Shown here piece after piece: positions 8,443-15,375 of a stretch of 64,000 nucleotides of DNA; position 1 is the first letter of the stretch, and every line of letters begins with the position of its first letter. Made by a program: the position numbers and the translations under genes. Origin of the DNA: Cellulosimicrobium composti (GTDB taxonomy: Bacteria > Actinomycetota > Actinomycetes > Actinomycetales > Cellulomonadaceae); assembly GCF_009711085.1 (NCBI RefSeq), contig NZ_WMKA01000010.1, positions 43,988-107,987 of the forward strand. Reading direction: 5' to 3'. The notes beneath the pieces are model-generated. The model saw only the letters and a list, made by a program, of their open reading frames with translations, searched no databases and was not told the origin of the DNA.

Positions 8443-9839
8443 GCGGCGCCCCCGCCCGACACGCCGGCCCGGCTCGGTGTGCCGGGCTCCGCGGCGTCCG
8501 TGGTCGCGACGTCGCCGGTCGCGGGCTCCGGGCGGTCGGACGCCGGGGTGTCGGCCGCACCCGCGGCCCCGGTACCGGCGCCCTCCGCGCCCGCGGCGGT
8601 GCCGTCCGTGTCGTCCTCGCGCCCGGGCGTCCGCAGGTTCCACCGGGTGATGACGAACCGGAAGAGCACGTAGTAGACCACCGCGTAGCCGAGCCCGATG
8701 GGGATGAGCAGGAGCGGCATCTCGGCGATGCGGAAGTTCAGCAGGTAGTCGATGGCTCCCGCGGAGAAGCCGAACCCGTCGCGGATCCCGAGCGCGTTGA
8801 CGAGGGCGAGCGACGTGCCGGTGAGGATCGCGTGGATGACGTACAGGGGGTAGGCGACGAAGACGAACGCGAACTCGAGCGGCTCGGTGACGCCCGTGAC
8901 GACCGAGACGAGCGCGGCCGAGCCCATGATGCCCGCGACGACCTTGCGCTGGGCCGGCTTGGCGGTGTGGACGATCGCGAGGGCCGCGGCCGGGAGGGCG
9001 AACATCATGATCGGGAAGAACCCGGTGAGGAACGTGCCCGCGGTGGGGTCACCCGCGAGGAACCGGAAGATGTCGCCGTGCGCGACGTTCCCGTCGGCCG
9101 TCGTGTACTCGCCGAACTGGAACCAGGGCAGCGAGTTGAGCAGGTGGTGCAGGCCGATCGGCAGGAGCAGGCGGTTGAGCGTGCCGAAGATGAACGCGCC
9201 GAGGATCGTCGAGCCGGTGACGAACCCGCCGATCTGCTCGTTGATGAGCCAGTCGAAGGCCGGGTAGACCAGGGCGCCGACCACGGCGATGAGCACCGAG
9301 GCACCGGCCGTCACGATCGGCACGAACCGCCGGCCGCCGAAGAACGCGAGGTACGGGGGCAGCTTGATCCGGTAGTACCTCTGGTACAGCAGGGCGGCCG
9401 TGAGGCCGATGACGATGCCGCCGAGCACGCCGTAGTTGATGAGCTCCTGCGTCTCGCCCTCGGCGGCCTTCCCGAGCACGTACGGGGAGAGGGAGTCGCT
9501 GACGCCGGAGAACACGAGGTAGCCGATGAGGGCCGCGAGACCCGTGGTCCCGTCGGCCTTCTTCGCGTACCCGACGGCGACGCCGAGCGCGAAGATGATC
9601 GGCAGGTTGTTGAAGAGCGCGCTGCCCGCGGCGTTGAGCACGTCGGCGACGGGCTGCATCCACGCGAACGTGCCGGCCACGCCGTCCGCGCCGAGCATGT
9701 CGGGCTGCCCGAGCCGCAGCAGGAGCGCGGCGGCGGGCAGGGACGCGATGGGCAGCATGAGCGAGCGCCCGACGCGCTGGAGCTGCGCGAAGCCGGGCAC
9801 CCCCCGCTTCGTCCTCGTCGGTTCGGCGACGGTGGTCAT
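8439..9839 (-). CDS. PTS glucose/GlcNAc-family EIIC membrane subunit
   Basis: 466 residues with about ten membrane segments. EIIC forms the sugar channel. Visible family signatures include LMLPIASLPAAALLLRLG near the N-terminus, NNLPIIFALGVAVGYAKK, GLHHLLNSLPWF and the substrate-site motif SVVTGVTEPLEFAFVF. Unlike enteric PtsG or NagE it is not fused to EIIB; separate EIIB genes are at 11057 and 11432, the arrangement of the Streptomyces NagE/NagF GlcNAc system. The ATG at 9839 has a strong AGGAGGAG site. The last 75 residues or so are a Gly/Ala/Thr-rich tail. GlcNAc as substrate is inferred from DasR context; glucose remains possible. Confidence 0.9.
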   Translation of the reverse strand: MTTVAEPTRTKRGVPGFAQLQRVGRSLMLPIASLPAAALLLRLGQPDMLGADGVAGTFAWMQPVADVLNAAGSALFNNLPIIFALGVAVGYAKKADGTTGLAALIGYLVFSGVSDSLSPYVLGKAAEGETQELINYGVLGGIVIGLTAALLYQRYYRIKLPPYLAFFGGRRFVPIVTAGASVLIAVVGALVYPAFDWLINEQIGGFVTGSTILGAFIFGTLNRLLLPIGLHHLLNSLPWFQFGEYTTADGNVAHGDIFRFLAGDPTAGTFLTGFFPIMMFALPAAALAIVHTAKPAQRKVVAGIMGSAALVSVVTGVTEPLEFAFVFVAYPLYVIHAILTGTSLALVNALGIRDGFGFSAGAIDYLLNFRIAEMPLLLIPIGLGYAVVYYVLFRFVITRWNLRTPGREDDTDGTAAGAEGAGTGAAGAADTPASDRPEPATGDVATTDAAEPGTPSRAGVSGGGAA

Positions 9840-9989
9840 GTCGGTCTCCTCCTGGGTGGGCCTGGGGCGCAGGCCGAGGTGCGTCGTGACGGCTGTGGCG
9901 CGACGTCGTACGGGCGTCGTTGCCGGTCTCCGGGCGCGACGAGGCCGACTGGGAACGGCCGTGGGCCGTCGCTCCGGAGTCCCGGTCCA

Positions 9990-10041
9990 GGTTGTCTGGA
10001 CCACTTGCAGGAAGAGTGGTCTAGACCTCATGATGTGTCAA
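9990..10041 (-). promoter_or_regulatory. EIIC-EI promoter with two dre operators
   Basis: Reading the minus strand, TTGACA (10036-10041) and CACTCT (10013-10018) are separated by 17 bases and form a plausible promoter. One dre-like palindrome, AGTGGTCTAGACCTCA on the plus strand at 10015-10030, sits in the spacer and -10. A second, GGTTGTCTGGACCACT at 9990-10005, is 25 bases downstream in the transcript direction. The rest of the 9840-10205 gap shows only the AGGAGGAG site before 9839; no separate plus-strand promoter for the regulator was clear. Confidence 0.75.
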
Positions 10042-10205
10042 CCCCCGGAGGTGACGGGGGACACACGGGCGGCTCCGCGACCTGCGCCGTCGCAGGTCGC
10101 ACGGCGGAGAATGCACGCGTGGACAACGAGGCACCGGAGCAGGGCGGCCGACGACGGCCGGGCACGACCACAGGACCGACGACAGGACGAGGACGCGGCA
10201 CGACG

Positions 10206-11060
10206 ATGAGCAGGTCACGATCCCGGGCGAGCGAGCACAAGTACCTCACGGTGCGCGCGTACCTCGCCGACCTCGTGGCGAGCGAGCTGTCCGTGGGCGA
10301 CGCGGTCCCGTCCGAGCGCAGCCTCACCGAGAAGTTCGGCGTCTCGCGCATGACCGTGCGCCAGGCGATCGACGCGCTCGTCACCGAGGGCCTGCTCGAG
10401 CGCGCGCAGGGGCGGGGCACCTTCGTCGCGCCGCCGCGCGCGGACTTCGAGATGCGCCTGACGACGTTCGGCGAGGAGGCCCGCCGCCGCGGCATGGAGC
10501 CGGGCGCGGAGGTCCTGGAGGCCGGCACCGTGCCGGCGCCCGCGTCGGTCGCCGAGTCGCTCGGCCGCGCCACGGGCGACCCCATGCACCACGTGGTGCG
10601 GCTGCGCACGGCCGACGGCTCGCCCATGAGCGTCGAGGAGGCGTGGATCCCCGTCGACCTCGCGCCCGACCTGCTCGACGACGGCGTGCCCGAGAGCCTG
10701 TACGGGGCGCTGCGCGAGCGCGGGCTGGCGCCGACCTGGGGCGAGGACACCATCACGGCGTCGGACGCGACGGTCCAGGAGCTCAAGCTGCTCGACCTGC
10801 GCGCGTCGCGCGCCGTCATGCGCACCGTGCGCCGCACGTTCGCGGGCGACGCGCCGCTCATGTACTCCCGGTCGAGCTACCGCGGCGACCGGTACAGCGT
10901 GTTCGTGCCGCTGCGCGAGGCCCGCCCCACGCTCGTGCCGCGCGCCGCCGCGAGCGACCCGACCCCCGCGACCGCCGCGCACACCCCCGAGACCGCGCCG
11001 ACCGACCACCTCGCCCCCGTGCCCGTCCCGGCACGGGCGACCGAAGGGAACGACCGATGA
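10206..11060 (+). CDS. dasR: GntR/HutC-family regulator, DasR-like
   Basis: 284 residues. N-terminal winged helix (VRAYLADLVASELSVGDAVPSERSL, then FGVSRMTVRQAIDALVTEGLLERAQGRGTFV in pieces) followed by a UTRA effector domain to about residue 245 (TFGEEARRRGMEPGAEVLE through YRGDRYSVFVPL). In Streptomyces DasR represses GlcNAc transport and chitin genes and is released by GlcN-6-P. Three dre-like sites flank this locus. The ATG at 10206 is chosen because homology starts just after it; an in-frame GTG near 10120 is an alternative. A 40-residue Pro/Ala/Thr tail precedes the stop, which overlaps the next ATG. Confidence 0.85.
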   Translation: MSRSRSRASEHKYLTVRAYLADLVASELSVGDAVPSERSLTEKFGVSRMTVRQAIDALVTEGLLERAQGRGTFVAPPRADFEMRLTTFGEEARRRGMEPGAEVLEAGTVPAPASVAESLGRATGDPMHHVVRLRTADGSPMSVEEAWIPVDLAPDLLDDGVPESLYGALRERGLAPTWGEDTITASDATVQELKLLDLRASRAVMRTVRRTFAGDAPLMYSRSSYRGDRYSVFVPLREARPTLVPRAAASDPTPATAAHTPETAPTDHLAPVPVPARATEGNDR

Positions 11061-11302
11061 CACAGTCCGACGCGGAGCGCGCCGCGACGATCCTGGCCGG
11101 GCTCGGCGGGGTCGCGAACATCGACGAGATCGACCCGTGCACCACGCGGCTGAGATCGCTCGTCAAGGACCCCGCGCTCGTCGACGCCGCGCTGCTGCGC
11201 CGCGCCGGGGCGTTCGGGGTCATGGTCAACGGCCGGGTGGTGCAAGTCGTCGTCGGCCCGCAGGTCGACACGATCGCGTCCGACCTCGCCGACCTCATGT
11301 GA
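11057..11302 (+). CDS. PTS EIIB subunit, glucose/GlcNAc type (first copy)
   Basis: 81 residues. EIIB receives phosphate on a cysteine from EIIA and hands it to the sugar in EIIC. The loop IDPCTTRLRSLV gives Cys28, and the C-terminal VVQVVVGPQVDTIASDLADLM matches the family. Its ATG overlaps the stop of the regulator gene (ATGA, 11057-11060), so regulator and EIIB are coupled. It is a paralogue of the next gene, not a fragment: both are complete, in different frames and with separate start sites. Confidence 0.93.
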   Translation: MTQSDAERAATILAGLGGVANIDEIDPCTTRLRSLVKDPALVDAALLRRAGAFGVMVNGRVVQVVVGPQVDTIASDLADLM

Positions 11303-11361
11303 CGCACCGCCGCACCACCCCGCCGCCGACCGGCGGCACCCCGACCCGCGCACCGCGCACC

Positions 11362-11385
11362 CCGACCGGCACGGCTGCCGGTCGG
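11362..11385 (+). promoter_or_regulatory. Stem-loop in the leader between the two EIIB genes
   Basis: A perfect 10-bp stem with a CGGC loop lies in the 129-bp gap between the EIIB genes: CCGACCGGCA (11362-11371) pairs with TGCCGGTCGG (11376-11385). It could attenuate or terminate transcription between the two cistrons, giving unequal levels of the copies. There is no T-run. Confidence 0.4.
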
Positions 11386-11431
11386 CACACCTGACCCGGC
11401 ACCGGCCGGGACCGGACCACGAGGAGCACCC

Positions 11432-11662
11432 GTGAGCAAGGCAGAGCAGATCCTCCGAGGCCTCGGCGGCGACGAGAACGTCGTCGACCTGGAGGCGTGC
11501 ATCACGCGCCTGCGCGTCGAGGTCGAGGACCCGGCCCTCGTCGACGACGCCGCCCTCACCGCGGCCGGCGCGGTCGCCGTCGTGCGGTCGGGCGCCGCGA
11601 TCCAGGTGATCGTGGGGCCGGACGCCGACAACATCGCCTCCGACATCGAGGACCTGCGCTGA
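11432..11662 (+). CDS. PTS EIIB subunit, glucose/GlcNAc type (second copy)
   Basis: 76 residues starting at GTG with a GAGGAG site seven bases upstream. The active-site loop LEACITRLRVEVED gives Cys23, and the end AIQVIVGPDADNIASDIEDLR matches NagF/PtsG-B domains. The stop overlaps the EIIA start (TGATG), so these two are coupled. It differs from the first copy at about half of its positions, which suggests two EIIB proteins with different EIIC partners; only one EIIC is in this window. Confidence 0.94.
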   Translation: MSKAEQILRGLGGDENVVDLEACITRLRVEVEDPALVDDAALTAAGAVAVVRSGAAIQVIVGPDADNIASDIEDLR

Positions 11663-12126
11663 TGGCCGCGCCGCTCACGGTGCTCGTGCCCGTGACGGGC
11701 ACCGTCGTCGACGTCCGCGACGTCGACGACCCCGTGTTCTCCGCCGGCCTCGTCGGGCCCGGCCTCGCCGTCGAGCCGGACGACGCGCAGGGCGGCGAGG
11801 CCGTCGCGCCGATCACCGGCACGGTCGTCAAGCTGCACCCGCACGCGTTCGTCGTCCAGCACGACGACGGGCGCGCCGTGCTCGTGCACCTCGGGATCAA
11901 CACCGTGCAGCTCGGCGGCGAGGGCTTCACGACGCACGTCGCGCAGGGCGACCACGTGGAGCGCGGCGCCGTGCTCGTCTCGTGGGACCCGAGGGCGGTG
12001 CGCGACGGCGGGCGGTCGGCCGTGTGCCCGGTCGTCGCGCTCGAGGCCGCGCCGGACGACGTGACGTCGCTCGCCGAGGTCGGCGCGTGGGCCGCGCACG
12101 GCGAGGAGCTGCTCACCTGGGGCTGA
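11662..12126 (+). CDS. PTS EIIA subunit, Crr/glucose type
   Basis: 154 residues. It relays phosphate from HPr to EIIB. VLVPVTGTVVDV and VEPDDAQGGEAVAPITGTVV mark the beta sandwich. The active site shows LHPHAFVV with His61 and AVLVHLGINTVQLGGEGF with the phosphorylated His76. The ATG overlaps the preceding stop. With HPr, EI, EIIC and EIIB nearby, every PTS component is encoded within 6 kb. It converges on the NHL gene with only three bases between stops. Confidence 0.95.
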   Translation: MAAPLTVLVPVTGTVVDVRDVDDPVFSAGLVGPGLAVEPDDAQGGEAVAPITGTVVKLHPHAFVVQHDDGRAVLVHLGINTVQLGGEGFTTHVAQGDHVERGAVLVSWDPRAVRDGGRSAVCPVVALEAAPDDVTSLAEVGAWAAHGEELLTWG

Positions 12127-12129
12127 CGG

Positions 12130-14160
12130 TCAGCCTCGCAGCGGGAGCGTGAGCGCGGGGACGTCCCCGGGCTCGCCGCGGTCGACGACCCGGACCGGCA
12201 CGCCCCAGTCCTGCTGCGCGAGGTGGCACGCGGGGAACACGTCCGGGTCGGGCTCGCCGTCGGGGCCGAGCGGGACGACATCGCACGACGCCGCGCGCGC
12301 GGTCACGTGCAGGACGCCCTCGCGGACCTCGGGGTTGATGACGAGGTCACGGCCGAGCTCGACCCCCGCGCCGCCCCCGGACAGGAGGAGCTCGGGCGGC
12401 GTCGCGCTGACGCGCAGCTCCGTCGAGGGCCCGAACCGGTCGTCGAGCTTCTGCCCCGGCGCCGGGACGAACGGGACGTCGAGCCACAGCGGCCCGGCCC
12501 CGATCTCCGTGACGGGCCGCTGCGTGCGGTGCGCGCCGCCGTCGAGCACCTCGCCCGCGAGCGACGCGGGCAGCGCGACGCGCGTGAGGCGGTGCGCCGC
12601 GGACTCCACGACGAGCAGGTGGACCTGCGGCTCGCCGTCCGGCCCCTCCCCCGCCTGCACGACGACGCCGCTCGGCTCGGCGAGGCCCGTCGCCAGGGTC
12701 GTGACCTCGCCGGCGATCCGCGTCCCCGAGGTGTCGTCCCCGACGCTCCCGGCGTCCCCGTCAGCGGGCACGAACCGCCGGAGCGCGCCGTCGTAGGTGT
12801 CGGCGACGACGACGCTCCCGTCCGGGAGCGTCGCGACGCCGAGCGGGTGCTGCATGAGCGCCTGCTCGGCCGGGCCGTCGCGGTGGCCGAAGTCGAACAG
12901 CCCCTGCCCGACGGCGGTCCGCACCTCGACGGCCGCACCGTCCACCGGGGTCACGCGGCGCAGCGCCGACGTCTCGGCGTCCGCGACCCAGATCGCGCCG
13001 TCGGTCGCGACGGCCAGGCCGGAGGGCTGCGCGAACCACGCCGACTCCCCCGGCCCGTCCTCCAGGCCCTCGTTCATCGTCCCCGCGAGGTGGGTCATCG
13101 AGCCCTGCTCGCCGTCGAACGCCCACAGCGTGTGGTTCCCCGCCATCGCGACGACGAACGCCGCGAGGTCCGGGGACCACGCGACGTCCCACGGCGACGA
13201 GAGCCGCACGTCGAGCGCCGGGTACCGCCCGCCCGGGGCGGCCGCGTCGTGGCCGGTGACGACGAGCGCGCCGTCCCTCACGTCCCGCAGCACGACGTTC
13301 TCGACCCCGCCGACCATGAACTGGTCGCCCGTGCCCGCGACCGTCGTCACGTGCCCGTCCGAGAGCCGCACCCCGCGCAGCGCGTGGTTGGCCGTGTCGG
13401 CGACGAGCACGTCGTAGCCGAGCGACGGCCGCAGCTCGTCCGGGACGAGGCACAGCCCGTTGGGCTCGGCGAACCGCGCGTCCTCGGGGCCGCCGTCGGC
13501 GAGCCCGCGCTCGCCGGACCCGATGCGCCGGACGAGGGTCTCGCCGTCGGGCCCGAGCTCGGCGAGGGCGTGGTGCCCGGGGTCCGCGACGAGGAGGTTG
13601 CCGCCGGGCAGCTCGACCGCCTTCGCGGGGAAGCGCAGCATGCCCGACGACGGCGCGGGCGGCACGTACGGGCCGTCGCCCCGGTGCAGCGTGCCCTTCG
13701 CGTCGTGCTCCGCGACGAGCTCCTCGACGAGGGCGGCGATCGCGGACGCGTGCCCCTCCCCCGCCATCTGCGCCACGACGTAGCCCTCGGGGTCGATGAC
13801 GACGAGCGTCGGCCACGCGCGCGCCGCGTACGCGGACCACGTGACGAGCTCCGGGTCGTCGAGCACCGGGTGGTGCACCTCGTACCGCTCGACGGCCGCC
13901 GCGAGCGCCACCGGGTCCGCCTCGTGCTCGAACTTCGGCGAGTGCACGCCCACGACGACGAGCACGTCGCGGTACCTCTCCTCGAGCTCGCGCATCTCGT
14001 CGAGCACGTGCAGGCAGTTGACGCAGCAGAAGGTCCAGAAGTCGAGGATCACGGCCTTGCCGCGCAGGTCGGCGAGGGTCAGGTCGCGGCCGCCGGTGTT
14101 GAGCCAGCCACGGCCGACGAGCTCGGACGCACGGACGCGCGGGGTTCGGGAGGTGCTCAC
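12130..14160 (-). CDS. Thioredoxin-like/NHL-repeat protein (NHLRC2-like)
   Basis: 676 residues. Residues 1-150 form a thioredoxin-like domain: LTLADLRGKAVILDFWTFCC, then VNCLHVLDEM, with a CCVNC redox-type motif, and AWPTLVVIDPEGYVV. Residues about 165-520 hold NHL beta-propeller repeats such as NLLVADPGHHALAELG, DVLVADTANHALRGV, AIWVADAETSALRRV and SVVVADTYDGALRRF. A beta-sandwich tail ends the protein. This layout matches eukaryotic NHLRC2 and its bacterial homologues, whose role is poorly defined. There is no signal peptide, so it is probably cytosolic. The GTG start lies 6 bases after a CAGAAT hexamer, suggesting a leaderless transcript. Confidence 0.85.
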   Translation of the reverse strand: MSTSRTPRVRASELVGRGWLNTGGRDLTLADLRGKAVILDFWTFCCVNCLHVLDEMRELEERYRDVLVVVGVHSPKFEHEADPVALAAAVERYEVHHPVLDDPELVTWSAYAARAWPTLVVIDPEGYVVAQMAGEGHASAIAALVEELVAEHDAKGTLHRGDGPYVPPAPSSGMLRFPAKAVELPGGNLLVADPGHHALAELGPDGETLVRRIGSGERGLADGGPEDARFAEPNGLCLVPDELRPSLGYDVLVADTANHALRGVRLSDGHVTTVAGTGDQFMVGGVENVVLRDVRDGALVVTGHDAAAPGGRYPALDVRLSSPWDVAWSPDLAAFVVAMAGNHTLWAFDGEQGSMTHLAGTMNEGLEDGPGESAWFAQPSGLAVATDGAIWVADAETSALRRVTPVDGAAVEVRTAVGQGLFDFGHRDGPAEQALMQHPLGVATLPDGSVVVADTYDGALRRFVPADGDAGSVGDDTSGTRIAGEVTTLATGLAEPSGVVVQAGEGPDGEPQVHLLVVESAAHRLTRVALPASLAGEVLDGGAHRTQRPVTEIGAGPLWLDVPFVPAPGQKLDDRFGPSTELRVSATPPELLLSGGGAGVELGRDLVINPEVREGVLHVTARAASCDVVPLGPDGEPDPDVFPACHLAQQDWGVPVRVVDRGEPGDVPALTLPLRG

Positions 14161-14316
14161 CGGCCCATTCTGCGGGACGGCGCCAGGGTCGTGCGTCGAG
14201 GAGCGGTCGGCGCCGACGGCCCCGCGCGCCGGGAGAGGTCAGGATCCGAGAAGCCGGCGCGCGACGGTCTGGCTACCGTCGAGAAGGCAACCACAGGACC
14301 ACGGGAGGCGAGCACG

Positions 14317-14778
14317 ATGGCGACGACGTCCGACCGCAGGAGCACGGCCGGGGCGGGGTTCTCCGAGCAGGAGCGCGCCGCGATGCAGGAGCGCGCGAGC
14401 GAGCTGAGGAAGCAGGCGAAGACCGGGCGGGGGAACAAGGCGGCCGCCGACGAGGCGGACGTGCTGGCCAGGATCGCGGAGATGCCCGAGGAGGACCGCG
14501 CGCTCGCGGAGCGGGTCCGCGCGCTCGTCGCGCGCGTCGCGCCGGACCTGGCGCCGAGGCTGTACTACGGGCAGCCGGCGTGGGCGCGCAAGGGGAAGGT
14601 CGTGTGCTTCTTCCGCAGCGGCCGGATGGACAAGGAGCGCTACTCGACGTTCGGGTTCAGCGCCGACGCGCACCTCGACGACGACTCCGGGCTGTGGCCG
14701 ACCGCGTACGCCCTCACCGCCCTGGACGACGACGCCTGGGAGCGGCTCGCCCGGCTCGTCGAGCGCGCGGCCTCGTAG
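14317..14778 (+). CDS. DUF1801-like protein (YdhG/frataxin-fold type)
   Basis: 153 residues. A charged N-terminal half (FSEQERAAMQERASELRKQ) precedes a compact domain with LYYGQPAWARKGKVVCFF and YSTFGFSADAHLDDDSGLWPT in pieces, the pattern of the DUF1801 family, some members of which are named iron chaperones. Function is not established. The ATG has GGGAGG at good spacing. It is followed 50 bases later by a GNAT gene with its own apparent promoter. Confidence 0.75.
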   Translation: MATTSDRRSTAGAGFSEQERAAMQERASELRKQAKTGRGNKAAADEADVLARIAEMPEEDRALAERVRALVARVAPDLAPRLYYGQPAWARKGKVVCFFRSGRMDKERYSTFGFSADAHLDDDSGLWPTAYALTALDDDAWERLARLVERAAS

Positions 14779-14815
14779 ACGCCCGCAGCCCGGGCGGCGT
14801 GTGGGACGCCGGCGC

Positions 14816-14821
14816 TAGCGT
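14816..14821 (+). promoter_or_regulatory. -10 box of the GNAT gene, leaderless arrangement
   Basis: TAGCGT ends 7 bases before the ATG at 14829, and there is no Shine-Dalgarno, so transcription probably starts at the start codon. The same hexamer occurs as the candidate -10 of narK, nirB and the SGNH gene. Confidence 0.45.
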
Positions 14822-14828
14822 CCGCCGC

Positions 14829-15302
14829 ATGGATATCCGACTCCGCGGTCTCGTCGACGACGACCTGGACCGCCTCTTCACGTGGGAGCAGGACCCGGCC
14901 GCGGTCGCGCTCGCGGCGTTCACGCGGTCCGACCCGTCGGACCGGGCGGCGTTCGACGAGCACTACGCGCGCATCCGCAGCGACCCGTCGTGCACCGTCC
15001 TGGCCGTCGAGCACGCGGGGACGTTCGTGGCGACGGTCGGGAGCTTCACCATGGACGGCGAGCGCGAGGTGACGTACTGGGTCGACCCCGACCGCTGGGG
15101 GCGCGGGATCGCCTCGGCCGCGCTGACGGCGTTCCTCGAGGTCGAACGCGAGCGGCCGCTCGTGGCGCGGGTCGCCGCCCACAACGTCGGCTCGGCCACG
15201 GTGCTGCGCCGGGCCGGGTTCGTCGAGGTCGGCCGCGAGACGTCCTACGCGCCCGGGGTGGGTGCCGACGTCGAGGAGCAGGTCTTCCGCCTCGCCGGGT
15301 GA
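14829..15302 (+). CDS. GNAT-family N-acetyltransferase (RimJ/RimL-like)
   Basis: 157 residues. The fold begins IRLRGLVDDDLDRLFTWEQD; the acetyl-CoA-binding strand and loop are visible as VTYWVDPDRWGRGIASAALTAF in two pieces (D-x-x-W-G-R-G-I-A), followed by VAAHNVGSATVLRRAGFVEVG, the N-x-x-S motif of Gcn5-related acetyltransferases. The acyl acceptor is unknown; relatives modify protein N-termini, antibiotics or small molecules. It converges on the SGNH gene across a strong terminator. Confidence 0.88.
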   Translation: MDIRLRGLVDDDLDRLFTWEQDPAAVALAAFTRSDPSDRAAFDEHYARIRSDPSCTVLAVEHAGTFVATVGSFTMDGEREVTYWVDPDRWGRGIASAALTAFLEVERERPLVARVAAHNVGSATVLRRAGFVEVGRETSYAPGVGADVEEQVFRLAG

Positions 15303-15337
15303 CCCGGCGCGGCCCCGGCCGCGAGGTCCCCGGCGGG

Positions 15338-15370
15338 GGGCGGGGGCACGCGGTGCGCGTGCCCCCGCCC
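15338..15370. terminator. Bidirectional terminator hairpin
   Basis: A perfect 15-bp stem with a GTG loop: GGGCGGGGGCACGCG (15338-15352) and CGCGTGCCCCCGCCC (15356-15370). It lies between the convergent GNAT and SGNH stops. Confidence 0.75.
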
Positions 15371-15375
15371 ACGTG

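Noticed and set aside
11057..11662. The two EIIB genes as one frameshifted gene
   Set aside because: Each has its own start, phosphocysteine and full C-terminus; they are complete paralogues.
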